Shown: piece after piece, positions 9,602-18,281 of the stretch
Layout: each line of letters begins with the position of its first letter
How positions within the stretch are numbered: position 1 is the stretch's first letter
DNA from: an uncultured Bacteroidales bacterium
GTDB lineage: Bacteria; Bacteroidota; Bacteroidia; Bacteroidales; Bacteroidaceae
NCBI GenBank assembly: GCA_902778625.1
Contig: CACYYM010000006.1
Coordinates: forward strand, 62,001 to 126,000
Reading direction: 5' to 3'
DNA: 64,000 bases
The notes under the pieces: model-generated
What the model saw: only the letters and a program-made list of their open reading frames with translations
Told to the model about the DNA's origin: nothing
The model's database searches: none
Made by a program: the position numbers and the translations under genes

Positions 9602-11908
9602 ATGATAAAGAAACTCTCCTCCCTGGCACTGCTCCTACTGGTGCTCTGCCTCGCCGCCACAGCCCAAGAGCTGGGAACATGGCGCTCGTACCTCAGCTAT
9701 CAAATCGCCACAAAGAGCGAGGTCAACGGCAGCATCATCTATTCCCTGATGAACGGCAACCTGCTCTCCTACGACACAGAGGACGGTGAAGTACGCACCT
9801 TCGACCATATGGGAGCGCTCAACGACGTGAACATCGCCCACATTGCCTATTGCAAAGAAGCGGGCAAGCTACTCATCGTCTACAGCAACAGCAACATCGA
9901 CCTCCTCGACAACAACGGCAACACAGAGAACCTGTCGGCACTGAAGGAAAAACGCATCCTGAACAAAGAAGTCGCAGCCGTATGCATATATGGCTCCACA
10001 GCCTATCTTGCCACAGGCTTCGGCTTCGTAGAGGTTGACATGAAGGAAGGCGTCTTCCGCAACACATACCGACTGGACCTCAACGTAACAAGCATTGCCG
10101 TCTCAGAAAGCATGATCTTTCTCGGCACACCCGACGGACTGTACCGCTGCATGAAGTCCGACAACATGCAGCTGGAGGCAAACTGGAAGAAGCTGAAGGC
10201 GTGGACCAACATCAAAATCCTCCGCTTCTATCAGGACATCCTGATGGTGGCAAGAACCGACGCCCTCTTCGCCCTCAACACCAGCAGCAACGTGACAACA
10301 AACTTGGTGTCCGGCAACTTCACCATACTGAAGAACCTGGGCAACCAGCTGGTCATAGGCAACAAGACAAAGATCGGCTTTGCCTTCGACGTGAACAGCC
10401 CCGAAGACTTCACCGTCATCCCATATAGCAACATATGGAGCGACATCTCCCTCGTGAACGGCACATACTGGGTAAGCGAGCAGACCAACGGACTGCGCGG
10501 CTATAAGATAACAGCTTCCGAGATCACCCCCACCGAACAAGTCATTCAGCCCAGCAGCCCCATCCGCGACATAGGATACCATCTCAGCTGGGTAGGCGAC
10601 CGACTGCTCGTGGCAGGAGGCATCAACACCGTCGGCAGCTTCTACAACCCCGCTACCGCAATGTACTACGAGAACGGCGAGTGGACAAACTTCCAAGAAA
10701 TGGAAATCCCCTCCAACTACTCGGCACTCAGACTCCGCAACACCACCGACCTCGTACAAGACCCGCTCGACGATACACACCACTTCGCAAGCCCATACCG
10801 CACCGGACTCTGCGAATACAGAAACGGCAAGTTCGTCAAGCTTTACAATCACGACAATTCCCCGCTCCGAAGCCTGATGCCGACATTGCCGCTCTACTAC
10901 AACTATTGTATGTGTGCCGCACTAAGCTACGACACAGACGGCAACCTCTGGATGGCGTCCTCCCTGAGAGATACCGTACTGCATGTCCTCAAACCCAACG
11001 GCGCATGGACCAATCTATACTACGAGGAACTCGATGCCTGCTCGCTGGTCGACCAGATTCTCCATCACAGCAGCGGCATCAAACTCATCACGAGCCGACG
11101 CATCGACAAACGCGGCGTCTTCTGCCTCGACACCAAAGGCACCGAACGCACCACTGACGACAGGAAAATCCTGCACCAGAACATTATCAATCAGGACGGC
11201 ACACCCTACCTGCCCGAACAGTTCTACTGCCTCTGCGAAGACCTCGACGGCCTGGTTTGGGTCGGCACATCGACCGGTCTCTTCGTCATCGAAGACGTTT
11301 CGAAAGTCTTCGACCAGAACTTCCAGTTCACACAGATAAAGATTAACCGCAACGACGGCAGCGGCCTGGCCGACTATCTGCTCAACGACGTCTCAATAGC
11401 ATGCATCGCCATCGATGCCGCAAACCGCAAATGGATCGGCACACAAACCAACGGTGCTTTCCTCATCAGCGCAGACGGACAGGAGATGATACATCATTTC
11501 ACGACGGAAAACAGCCCGTTGCTTAGCGACAACGTGCAAGGCATTGCTGTGCACCCGGGTACCGGCGAAGTCGTCTTCGGCACAGACAAAGGCCTGTGCA
11601 GCTACATCAGCGACGCCACAACGCCTGAAGACGAACTCAAGAAGAGCAATGTCACCATCTTCCCCAACCCTGTCTCGCCAGATTACAACGGCCCCATCGC
11701 CATCCGCGGACTTGTTGCCGACACCGAAGTCAAGATTATCTCCACAGGCGGACAGCTCGTCTGGAATGGCAAATCAGCTGGCGGCACCTGCACCTGGAAC
11801 GGTTTGGCCAATAACGGACGACGCGTTGCGAGCGGCATCTACCATGTCGTAGCCAACACGCCTGAAGGCGGCAAAGCCATCATCAGCCGCATCGTCATCG
11901 TGAGATAA
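9602..11908 (+). CDS. porZ: PorZ, type IX secretion system beta-propeller protein
   Basis: The protein has 768 residues and a signal peptide ending near LCLAATA. It has the PorZ layout: W-R-SYLSY at the mature N-terminus, two seven-bladed propeller domains recognisable by repeated short motifs (LATGFGFVEVDM, FLGTPDGLY, LWMASSLRDTVLH, VWVGTSTGLFVIED, WIGTQTNGAFLIS), and a C-terminal sorting-type domain (VTIFPNPVSPDY through ASGIYHVVA to IVIVR). In characterised systems PorZ sits on the cell surface with PorU, PorV and PorQ and delivers anionic lipopolysaccharide to cargo. Its presence implies a complete secretion system elsewhere in the genome and makes C-terminal sorting domains of other proteins in this window meaningful. 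Confidence 0.93.
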   Translation: MIKKLSSLALLLLVLCLAATAQELGTWRSYLSYQIATKSEVNGSIIYSLMNGNLLSYDTEDGEVRTFDHMGALNDVNIAHIAYCKEAGKLLIVYSNSNIDLLDNNGNTENLSALKEKRILNKEVAAVCIYGSTAYLATGFGFVEVDMKEGVFRNTYRLDLNVTSIAVSESMIFLGTPDGLYRCMKSDNMQLEANWKKLKAWTNIKILRFYQDILMVARTDALFALNTSSNVTTNLVSGNFTILKNLGNQLVIGNKTKIGFAFDVNSPEDFTVIPYSNIWSDISLVNGTYWVSEQTNGLRGYKITASEITPTEQVIQPSSPIRDIGYHLSWVGDRLLVAGGINTVGSFYNPATAMYYENGEWTNFQEMEIPSNYSALRLRNTTDLVQDPLDDTHHFASPYRTGLCEYRNGKFVKLYNHDNSPLRSLMPTLPLYYNYCMCAALSYDTDGNLWMASSLRDTVLHVLKPNGAWTNLYYEELDACSLVDQILHHSSGIKLITSRRIDKRGVFCLDTKGTERTTDDRKILHQNIINQDGTPYLPEQFYCLCEDLDGLVWVGTSTGLFVIEDVSKVFDQNFQFTQIKINRNDGSGLADYLLNDVSIACIAIDAANRKWIGTQTNGAFLISADGQEMIHHFTTENSPLLSDNVQGIAVHPGTGEVVFGTDKGLCSYISDATTPEDELKKSNVTIFPNPVSPDYNGPIAIRGLVADTEVKIISTGGQLVWNGKSAGGTCTWNGLANNGRRVASGIYHVVANTPEGGKAIISRIVIVR

Positions 11909-11945
11909 CCGCTTCGAAACAGGAAGATAATAAATAATGTATACA

Positions 11946-11988
11946 AAAAGAACGTGCCCCTCTTGACGGAAGGGCACGTTCTTCTTTT
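11946..11988. terminator. Bidirectional terminator between porZ and the monooxygenase-like gene
   Basis: A 12-bp perfect stem (AAGAACGTGCCC/GGGCACGTTCTT) has A-rich DNA on the left and a T-run on the right. It can stop transcription of both convergent genes. Confidence 0.9.
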
Positions 11989-11994
11989 TAAGTC

Positions 11995-12270
11995 TTAGAG
12001 CGTCAACTGCTCAATCTTCATTTCGCCACAGCTCTCGATGATGCCCACGAGTTCCTTGAACTCGGGTGTGGCAGCATGTTTCGCCAGGGCTTCTTCGCTT
12101 GCCCAAGTCTCGCAGAACATGAAGATGTCCTTTCGGGTAGCGCTTTCGAACACGTCGTAACTGATCATGCCCTCATGCTTCTGCGTCTTTGCAGTAAGCA
12201 GGATGGCGGCCTCGAGGGCTTCGTTGTACTTGCCCTTCTTGGCTTGGAAGAAACAATTAAGTCTTAACAT
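11995..12270 (-). CDS. Antibiotic biosynthesis monooxygenase (ABM) domain protein
   Basis: The protein has 91 residues and forms one dimeric ferredoxin-like ABM domain, the fold of YgiN quinol monooxygenase and LsrG. Typical features are the N-terminal strand RLNCFFQAKKGK, EGMISYDVFES, FMFCETWASEEALAKHAATP, and the terminal strand. Family members act on quinols, haem or signal-molecule phosphates, so the name does not imply antibiotic synthesis. The gene lies 30 bp after lpxB on the same strand and may be co-transcribed with surE-lpxB. The substrate cannot be read from the sequence. Confidence 0.85.
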   Translation of the reverse strand: MLRLNCFFQAKKGKYNEALEAAILLTAKTQKHEGMISYDVFESATRKDIFMFCETWASEEALAKHAATPEFKELVGIIESCGEMKIEQLTL

Positions 12271-12300
12271 AGCTTCATTTACTTTTTAAGCGTTTTCTAT

Positions 12301-13467
12301 TTATTGTTTATCTCTGTTGAGGTCAACTATTATCTTTGCCGCTCTGGCAGGTGCTCCAGGCTCTCCGAGAATGTTTGCCATGCGTTCGTAGCCTTTTAGC
12401 TGAGCCGCCCTAGCTGGGCCTCCTGGCAGGATTGATGCGAGCTGCAGGCGAACATTGCTCACGTTCATTTGCTCTGCAACGAGTTCCGGCACCACTTCTT
12501 CCCCGCAGACAAGGTTGACGAGGGAGATGTAGGGCACCTTAAGGAAGAGCCGTCGAGCGAGAGATGCCAACCTGCCTGCCTTTATGTAATAGCAGACAAC
12601 TTGTGGAACACGGAAGAGCGCAGTCTCGAGTGTCGCGGTGCCGCTGGTGACGAGGGCTGCCGTGCTGTGTTGCAGGAGACGGAACGTTTGGTCGCGGACA
12701 ACAGTGCATTTAGCATTTAGCCATTTTCCATTTACCATTTTAATGCACTCCTCGTAGAAGTCATCCGTGAGGCCTGGGGCGGCGGCAAGCACGAGCTGAT
12801 AGTCCTTGCTGTATGGTTCAGCCGCTTCCAGCATTCTGCGAAGGTTGTCGCGCACTTCCTGCTTACGGCTTCCTGGCAGCAGAGCGATGATAGGCCGCTC
12901 GTCGAGATGGTTCTCTTTCCTGAAAGCATCGGCATTTGCAGGGTGTTCCTTCTGATAAGCCGACACTTCGTCGACGGTCGGATTGCCTACATAATTAATA
13001 TGGTAGCTGTGCTTCTCTTCATAGTATGGCACTTCGAAAGGCAGGATGGAGAGCAGCAGGTCGACGTCGCGCTTAATGTCGCGGATGCGATGTTCCTTCC
13101 ATGCCCAGAGTTTCGGAGCGATGTAATAGACGACGGGTATCGTGCTGTGCTGCTTGATGAAGCGCGCTATCTTGAGATTGAAGCCTGGGTAATCGACCAG
13201 TATCAGCACGTCGGGTTGCCACTCGAGGATGTCCTTCTGGCAATGTTTCATGCCTCGAAGTATGGTCGGCAGGTGTTTGATGACAGGCCAGAAGCCCATG
13301 TAGGCGAGGTCGCGATAATGCTGGACGAGCTCCGCACCCTCAGCTGCCATCATGTCTCCGCCGAAGCAACGGAACCTTGCCGCCGCATCTTCCTGCTTGA
13401 TGGCGCGCATCAAGTGGCTCGCATGAACGTCGCCACTTGCCTCACCTGCTATGATGTAATATCTCAT
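12301..13467 (-). CDS. lpxB: Lipid-A-disaccharide synthase
   Basis: This 388-residue GT19 enzyme joins UDP-2,3-diacylglucosamine to lipid X to form the lipid A disaccharide at the inner membrane. The N-terminal motif IIAGEASGDVHASHL is diagnostic, as are the LVDYPGFNLKIARF and IAPKLWAWKEHRI segments and the nucleotide-binding LVTSGTATLETALF. It starts two bases after the surE stop. An unusual segment (MVNGKWLNAK) just before TVVRDQTF is encoded by five tandem 7-bp units of the type CCATTTA at 12707-12741. This is where the family normally has a shorter loop, so the repeat seems to have expanded inside the gene without breaking the frame. Confidence 0.97.
   Translation of the reverse strand: MRYYIIAGEASGDVHASHLMRAIKQEDAAARFRCFGGDMMAAEGAELVQHYRDLAYMGFWPVIKHLPTILRGMKHCQKDILEWQPDVLILVDYPGFNLKIARFIKQHSTIPVVYYIAPKLWAWKEHRIRDIKRDVDLLLSILPFEVPYYEEKHSYHINYVGNPTVDEVSAYQKEHPANADAFRKENHLDERPIIALLPGSRKQEVRDNLRRMLEAAEPYSKDYQLVLAAAPGLTDDFYEECIKMVNGKWLNAKCTVVRDQTFRLLQHSTAALVTSGTATLETALFRVPQVVCYYIKAGRLASLARRLFLKVPYISLVNLVCGEEVVPELVAEQMNVSNVRLQLASILPGGPARAAQLKGYERMANILGEPGAPARAAKIIVDLNRDKQ
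12707..12741. repeat. Five tandem 7-bp repeats inside lpxB
   Basis: Consecutive units are CATTTAG, CATTTAG, CCATTTT, CCATTTA, CCATTTT on the plus strand. They encode about 12 residues of a surface loop in LpxB. Similar heptamers occur in non-coding DNA elsewhere in the window. Confidence 0.8.
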
Positions 13468-13468
13468 T

Positions 13469-14236
13469 CTATGTGTTGCAGTCTCCTTCTATCTCTTTCT
13501 TCAGTGTCTCGAGCAAGGCGTGAGCAGTCGTGTCGAGCTGTATTGGCGTGATGGACGCAAAGCCGTGATCGAGGGCCCAATAGTCCGTGTCTTCCGAGTC
13601 GGGCTCGAGATTTTGGAAATACCCTGTAAGTCGGTACTCGTTTTCGCCCACCTGCATCATCTCCTTCATCCAGCGTCCTCGACCGAGACGGCAGACTTTC
13701 GTGCCTTTCAGCTGCGGTACTTCAGGGAAGTTGACGTTGAGCAGAACATCGTCTGGCAAGCCGTTCTGGAGGACATAGCGAACCGTCTTCAGTATCACAT
13801 CCTCGTAGGGCCGGAAGTCACACTGGTGGTTCTTTGTCTGGAGGCTGAATGCGATGGCCGGCACGTTCTTCATGCAAGCCTCGAGGGCTGCGCCGACTGT
13901 GCCGCTGTAATGTACGCTGACCGATGCGTTGTCACCGTGATTGATGCCGCTCACCATGAGGTCTGGCCTCCTGTCGAGCAGTCCGTCGAGCGCCAACTTG
14001 ACGCAATCGGTAGGTGTTCCTGTGCAGCGCCAGACCTTCAGGCCCAGTTCTTCCTTCACAAGCGTGATGTTAATATTGTCAATCGGCGAGATGCTGCAGG
14101 AAGCGGCACTGCGTGGGCCGTTTGGCGCGACGACGATAACGTCGCCAAGCCGCTGCATGAGCTTGGTCAGGACCTGTATGCCTTGAGCGTCCACACCGTC
14201 GTCGTTCGAGATGAGTATCAAGGGGCGTTTTGTCAT
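13469..14236 (-). CDS. surE: 5'/3'-nucleotidase SurE
   Basis: The 255-residue protein is a metal-dependent phosphatase of nucleoside monophosphates linked to stationary-phase survival. The N-terminal metal site is ISNDDGVDAQG (Asp12 and Asp13). The other family motifs are APNGPRSAASCSIS, GTPTDCVKLAL and VSGINHGDNA. I place the start at the ATG at 14236. An upstream in-frame TTG at 14257 is part of the -7 promoter box and cannot be translated. The gene is two bases from lpxB, a neighbour arrangement common in Bacteroidota. Confidence 0.96.
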   Translation of the reverse strand: MTKRPLILISNDDGVDAQGIQVLTKLMQRLGDVIVVAPNGPRSAASCSISPIDNINITLVKEELGLKVWRCTGTPTDCVKLALDGLLDRRPDLMVSGINHGDNASVSVHYSGTVGAALEACMKNVPAIAFSLQTKNHQCDFRPYEDVILKTVRYVLQNGLPDDVLLNVNFPEVPQLKGTKVCRLGRGRWMKEMMQVGENEYRLTGYFQNLEPDSEDTDYWALDHGFASITPIQLDTTAHALLETLKKEIEGDCNT

Positions 14237-14254
14237 ATTCCACGTTATTTGGTG

Positions 14255-14262
14255 CAAAGATA
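14255..14262 (-). promoter_or_regulatory. -7 box for surE-lpxB
   Basis: TATCTTTG on the minus strand lies 18 bp before the surE ATG. It settles the start choice because it overlaps the alternative TTG. Confidence 0.75.
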
Positions 14263-14285
14263 CGAATAATAATTGGAATCATCAA

Positions 14286-14382
14286 GTTTCGTGTCTCAAA
14301 TTTTAACGTGCTAAGTCAAGCAACTTAACGTGCTAAAAATTTTTTTTGACGTGTTAAGTTGAGTAACTTAACGTGCTTAGTT
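14286..14382. repeat. 22-bp dyad array, locus G (TTAAC-GT type)
   Basis: Centres lie at 14308, 14330, 14351 and 14373, with a degraded unit at 14286 (CAA-GT-TT). The best unit is ACTTAAC-GT-GCTAA. It occupies the divergent gap between surE and parA. Confidence 0.8.
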
Positions 14383-14448
14383 TTGCGAGACAGGCTGAGG
14401 AGTCTGCTAACGGGCTATGCGAGAAAGAGCGTCACGACCTGCAAAAAA

Positions 14449-14497
14449 GTGTTGATAAACCACCTCAGTTATCAACAAAAACGTTAAGTTATCAACA
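14449..14497. promoter_or_regulatory. Cluster of three TTATCAACA nonamers upstream of parA
   Basis: TTATCAACA occurs at 14469-14477 and 14489-14497, exactly 20 bp apart. Its reverse complement is at 14450-14458. The nonamer differs by one base from the DnaA box TTATCCACA. The cluster lies about 90 bp before parA, a gene often close to the origin. It may bind DnaA; this is inference from sequence and position. Confidence 0.5.
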
Positions 14498-14547
14498 CTT
14501 TAAGCATTCTGCTTAAATAAAATAGCGCGTGTTTCGAGGTTTTATCG

Positions 14548-14555
14548 TATATTTG
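14548..14555 (+). promoter_or_regulatory. -7 box for the parAB operon
   Basis: TATATTTG lies 33 bp before the parA ATG and matches TAnnTTTG. Confidence 0.7.
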
Positions 14556-14587
14556 CAAAATCAATTTCATTAGTAGAATCGACAAAC

Positions 14588-15352
14588 ATGAGCAAAACAA
14601 TCGCAATAGTTAACCAAAAGGGCGGTGTGGGCAAAACAACCACAAGCATGAACCTCGCTGCCTCTCTCGCCACACTCGAAAAGAAAGTGCTCCTCATCGA
14701 CGCTGACCCGCAGGCCAACGCATCGAGCGGCATGGGTGTGGACGTCAGCAAGCTCGAGCACTCGCTCTACAACGCATTGCTCGGGCAGGTCAGCATCAAG
14801 GACATCATCTACACGACAGACATTGAAGGACTCGACATCGTGCCGTCCCACATCAACTTGGTCGGAGCCGAAATCGAACTGCTGAACTTCAAGAATCACG
14901 AGCACACGCTGAAGGAGGTGATACGTCCCATCGTCAAAGATTACGATTTCATCCTCATCGATTGCAGTCCCAGCTTGGGCCTCATCACAGTGAACGCGCT
15001 CACCGCCGCCGACTCTGTCATCATCCCCGTACAGTGCGAATACTTCGCCCTGGAAGGCATCAGCAAGTTGCTCAACACGATAAAGATTGTCAAGACCCGC
15101 ATGAATCCGCGTCTCGAAATTGAGGGTTTCCTCCTCACCATGTATGACAGCAGGCTCCGTCTCGCTAATCAAATCTACGAAGAGGTGCGCCGTCATTTCC
15201 GCGAACTCGTGTTCAAGACAGTCATCCAGCGCAACGTGAAGCTCAGCGAGGCACCAAGTCACGGCGTACCCGCCATATTGTACGACGCCGATGCCACAGG
15301 CTCGAAGGCCCACCTGGCACTGGCACAGGAAATCATCGAAAAGAATAAATAA
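14588..15352 (+). CDS. parA: Chromosome partitioning ATPase ParA (Soj)
   Basis: The protein has 254 residues and is a chromosomal-type ParA without an N-terminal DNA-binding extension. The deviant Walker A motif KGGVGKTT is at residues 11-18, the A' motif is [13 protein letters not shown], and Walker B is [13 protein letters not shown]. ParA dimers bind DNA non-specifically and move ParB-bound origins apart. The gene lies 16 bp before parB in the usual order. A cluster of DnaA-box-like nonamers precedes it. I saw no clear consensus parS site (TGTTTCACGTGAAACA) in the window. Confidence 0.97.
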   Translation: MSKTIAIVNQKGGVGKTTTSMNLAASLATLEKKVLLIDADPQANASSGMGVDVSKLEHSLYNALLGQVSIKDIIYTTDIEGLDIVPSHINLVGAEIELLNFKNHEHTLKEVIRPIVKDYDFILIDCSPSLGLITVNALTAADSVIIPVQCEYFALEGISKLLNTIKIVKTRMNPRLEIEGFLLTMYDSRLRLANQIYEEVRRHFRELVFKTVIQRNVKLSEAPSHGVPAILYDADATGSKAHLALAQEIIEKNK

Positions 15353-15368
15353 TAGAATCGCAGCATCT

Positions 15369-16271
15369 ATGGCCATCAAGAAGAAGTATCAAGGACAAGC
15401 TCTGGGCAGAGGCCTCGACGCTCTCCTACAGACAGAAGACATCCAGACAAACGGCTCGTCGAACCTCTCGGAAGTGAGAATGGACGACATCCAGCCGAAC
15501 CCCAACCAGCCTCGGCGTGAGTTCGACGACGACTCGCTGCAGGAACTCGCCAACAGCATCCGCCAAATCGGCATCATCCAGCCTATCACACTTCGCGATA
15601 TGGGCGATGGAACGTACATCATCATCGCGGGAGAAAGGCGTTGGCGAGCAAGCCAAAGGGTCGGCCTGACGACAATCCCCGCCTACATCCGCACAGTCGA
15701 CGATGAGAATATGCTCGAGATGGCACTCGTCGAGAACATTCAGCGCGAAGACCTTACCGCGATAGAAGTGGCGCTGGCCTACCATAACCTCATCGAGCAA
15801 TACAGCCTCACACAGGACCAGCTCAGCGAGCGAGTGGGCAAAAACCGCACCACGATTGCCAACTATCTGCGTCTGCTGAAGCTCCCTGCCAGCGTGCAAG
15901 TGGCGCTTCGAAACCGCGACATCGACATGGGACACGCCCGCGCTCTCCTTGCCATCGCTGACCCAGAGACACAACTCAAGGTCTTTGCCGAAATGAAAAA
16001 AGCCCCCATGAGCGTCCGTCAAATTGAGAGCATGGCAAAACAGCTCAGCGAAGGCGGCTCCGTGAAAGCCAAAAGCGGCAAACGCATCAGGCAGAAAGGC
16101 TCCAACCTCAGCGCCGACTACAACCTTTTGCGCGAAGGCTTAAGGAAAATCTTCAGGACGAAAGTCGAGATGACCTGTTCCCAGACAGGCAAAGGAAAGA
16201 TTAGCATTCCATTCGCCAACGAGTCGGAACTGGAACGCATCATCGAGATGTTCGACAAACTACGCAGCTAA
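15369..16271 (+). CDS. parB: Chromosome partitioning protein ParB
   Basis: The protein has 300 residues. The start at ATG 15369 (MAIKKKYQGQALGRGLDALL) is the standard ParB N-terminus; a longer frame from 15291 would run into parA and is rejected. The CTP-binding/ParB box reads GERRWRASQRVGL, with ENIQREDLTAIE next to it. A helix-turn-helix for parS recognition follows (LSERVGKNRTTIANYLRLLKLP). The C-terminal dimerisation segment ends in FDKLRS. The stop TAA shares one base with the next start (TAATG), which implies translational coupling to the DUF5683 gene. Confidence 0.97.
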   Translation: MAIKKKYQGQALGRGLDALLQTEDIQTNGSSNLSEVRMDDIQPNPNQPRREFDDDSLQELANSIRQIGIIQPITLRDMGDGTYIIIAGERRWRASQRVGLTTIPAYIRTVDDENMLEMALVENIQREDLTAIEVALAYHNLIEQYSLTQDQLSERVGKNRTTIANYLRLLKLPASVQVALRNRDIDMGHARALLAIADPETQLKVFAEMKKAPMSVRQIESMAKQLSEGGSVKAKSGKRIRQKGSNLSADYNLLREGLRKIFRTKVEMTCSQTGKGKISIPFANESELERIIEMFDKLRS

Positions 16272-16963
16272 TGAGACTACAACGACACACACTTCCGCTC
16301 CTGGCAGCCTTGCTCTTCTGGCTTTGCTGCACTCCTGCCCTTCTTGCGCAGGAAGGGAAGCGTGTGCCCGTAGCTGACTCCATCGCCGTTGACAGCGCGT
16401 CGCTCCTCACCATCAGCGACGACCTGATGAAAGGCATACAACGCCAGCGCGACCTCCAAGCCTTTAAGCCCGACCCGATTCGGGCAATGTGGCTCGGTCT
16501 CGTGCTACCTGGTGCCGGTCAGCTCTACAACCGAAAGTACTGGAAGCTCCCCATCGTCTATGGCGGCTTCCTTGGTTGCGTCTATGCTCTCACCTGGAAT
16601 GGACAGATGTATTCCGACTATTCTCAGGCCTACTTGGACATCATGGACAGCGACCCCAACACAAAGAGCTACGAGAAGATGCTGCCTCCGAACTATAGTA
16701 TCGTAGGCAAGGAAGAGCGCTTCAAAGGCATCTTCAAGAGCAAGAAGGACACGTTCCGACGCTTCAGGGACTTGAGCATCTTCTCCTTCGCCGGCGTGTA
16801 TCTGCTCTCGGTCATCGATGCGTATGTCGATGCGGAACTCTCCACCTTCGACATCTCACCCGACCTGAGCCTCGAGCTGCAGCCCACATTCATCGAGACA
16901 GGACGCTACGATATGAATCACCGCACTACAACCCCAGGCGTGCAATGCGTCATAAACTTCTAA
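16271..16963 (+). CDS. DUF5683 domain membrane protein
   Basis: The protein has 230 residues with a signal-like N-terminus (LLAALLFWLCCTPALLAQ). The DUF5683 core begins at LVLPGAGQLYNRKYWKLPIVYG, and there is a second hydrophobic segment FAGVYLLSVIDAYVDAEL. The family is largely restricted to Bacteroidota and commonly lies between parB and a lytic transglycosylase, as here. Its function is not established; the setting suggests envelope growth or division. It overlaps parB by one base. Confidence 0.88.
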   Translation: MRLQRHTLPLLAALLFWLCCTPALLAQEGKRVPVADSIAVDSASLLTISDDLMKGIQRQRDLQAFKPDPIRAMWLGLVLPGAGQLYNRKYWKLPIVYGGFLGCVYALTWNGQMYSDYSQAYLDIMDSDPNTKSYEKMLPPNYSIVGKEERFKGIFKSKKDTFRRFRDLSIFSFAGVYLLSVIDAYVDAELSTFDISPDLSLELQPTFIETGRYDMNHRTTTPGVQCVINF

Positions 16964-16980
16964 ACAACACTTCAAACACT

Positions 16981-18252
16981 ATGAACAGACTCACGACATA
17001 TCGCATTCTACTCCTTCTTATTTTCTTATTCTCTTATTCTCACATTGTCTTGTCACAGGAGGAAAAGGACGACGAGGAATACGTCGAAGACGCAACCCTC
17101 GAGCTGCCAGAAGGCATGCAGACAGCCGAGATAGACAGCCTCCTTGCCGATTGGCAGACACGCAACTTCCTTGCCTTCGACGAAGCCTGTGAGACGACAA
17201 ACGAGAACCCGCTGTTCGACGCCAAAACCTACGCACATCGGCTCAGCAGATTGCCTAACGTAATCGATATGCCCTACAACAACGTTGTGCAGAAGTACAT
17301 TGACCTTTACAGCGGACGACTGCGCAACTCTGTCGCCGTGCTGCTTGGCAGAAGCAATTTCTACAATCCTATCTTCGAGGAAGCGCTCGAGAGCTATCAG
17401 ATGCCCCTTGAGCTAAAATACCTTCCCATCATTGAAAGTGCCCTCAATCCTACTGCCGTGAGTCGTGCCGGAGCAGTCGGTCTTTGGCAATTCATGATTA
17501 CGACCGGCAAGCAATACGGCTTGGAAGTGACCAGTTTGATTGACGAGCGTCGCGACCCCATCAAGGCAAGTTATGCGGCAGCACGTTACCTGAAAGACCT
17601 TTACGACATCTTCGGCGACTGGCATCTCGCAGTGGCTGGCTACAATTGCGGTCCTGCAAACATCACCAAAGCCATCAAAAGAGCCGGAGGCATCAAGGAC
17701 TATTGGACGATTTACCCTTACCTTCCGGCTGAGACACGAGGTTACGTGCCCGCTTTCATCGCTGCGAACTACATCATGAACTACTATTGCGACCACAACA
17801 TATGCCCCGTCAACACCACTCTTCCGCAGGGAACTGACACGATACAGGTCAACAAAAACGTCCGTATGGAACGCATCGCTGAACTTTGTGGCGTTACGCA
17901 GGAGGAACTCAAGGCACTCAATCCGCAGTATCGCACAACGCTGATTCCTGGCGATTCGCACGCTTGCACACTTCGTATGCCTACCACTGCCATCAATGCT
18001 TTCGTGGAAGCCGGAGACTCCATCTACGTTCCAATGGCTGAGGTGGCAGAGCAGACAGAGATTCCTGTTGTGGAGCAACCTCGGGCGAAGAAGGGCAAGA
18101 GCAAGCGCGGGGCTAAGTACGCAACTGTTCGCAAAGGCGATACTTTGGGCGCAATTGCAAGGAGGAACGGCGTCTCCGTTGCCCGTCTGCGCAGCCTCAA
18201 CGGCATAAAAGGCAACACAGTCTATGCCGGACGACGCATCAGAGTGAACTAA
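16981..18252 (+). CDS. Membrane-bound lytic transglycosylase (MltD-like, SLT plus LysM)
   Basis: The protein has 423 residues. I use ATG 16981 because it opens directly into a signal sequence (TYRILLLLIFLFSYSHIVLS); the ATG at 16945 lies inside the previous gene. The SLT domain (about residues 130-270) has the catalytic Glu152 in LPIIESALNPTAVS, then GAVGLWQFMITTGKQYGL and the AVAGYNCGPANI motif. One degenerate LysM-like segment lies near residues 295-345. A clear LysM closes the protein (VRKGDTLGAIARRNGVSVAR to GRRIRVN). It cleaves peptidoglycan glycan strands non-hydrolytically in the periplasm. It belongs to the par/DUF5683 operon. Confidence 0.94.
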   Translation: MNRLTTYRILLLLIFLFSYSHIVLSQEEKDDEEYVEDATLELPEGMQTAEIDSLLADWQTRNFLAFDEACETTNENPLFDAKTYAHRLSRLPNVIDMPYNNVVQKYIDLYSGRLRNSVAVLLGRSNFYNPIFEEALESYQMPLELKYLPIIESALNPTAVSRAGAVGLWQFMITTGKQYGLEVTSLIDERRDPIKASYAAARYLKDLYDIFGDWHLAVAGYNCGPANITKAIKRAGGIKDYWTIYPYLPAETRGYVPAFIAANYIMNYYCDHNICPVNTTLPQGTDTIQVNKNVRMERIAELCGVTQEELKALNPQYRTTLIPGDSHACTLRMPTTAINAFVEAGDSIYVPMAEVAEQTEIPVVEQPRAKKGKSKRGAKYATVRKGDTLGAIARRNGVSVARLRSLNGIKGNTVYAGRRIRVN

Positions 18253-18281
18253 CAGACATCTTACCGTAAGCCGTGAATACT

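Noticed and set aside
14237..14257. TTG start seven codons upstream for surE
   Set aside because: The TTG is part of the TATCTTTG promoter box.
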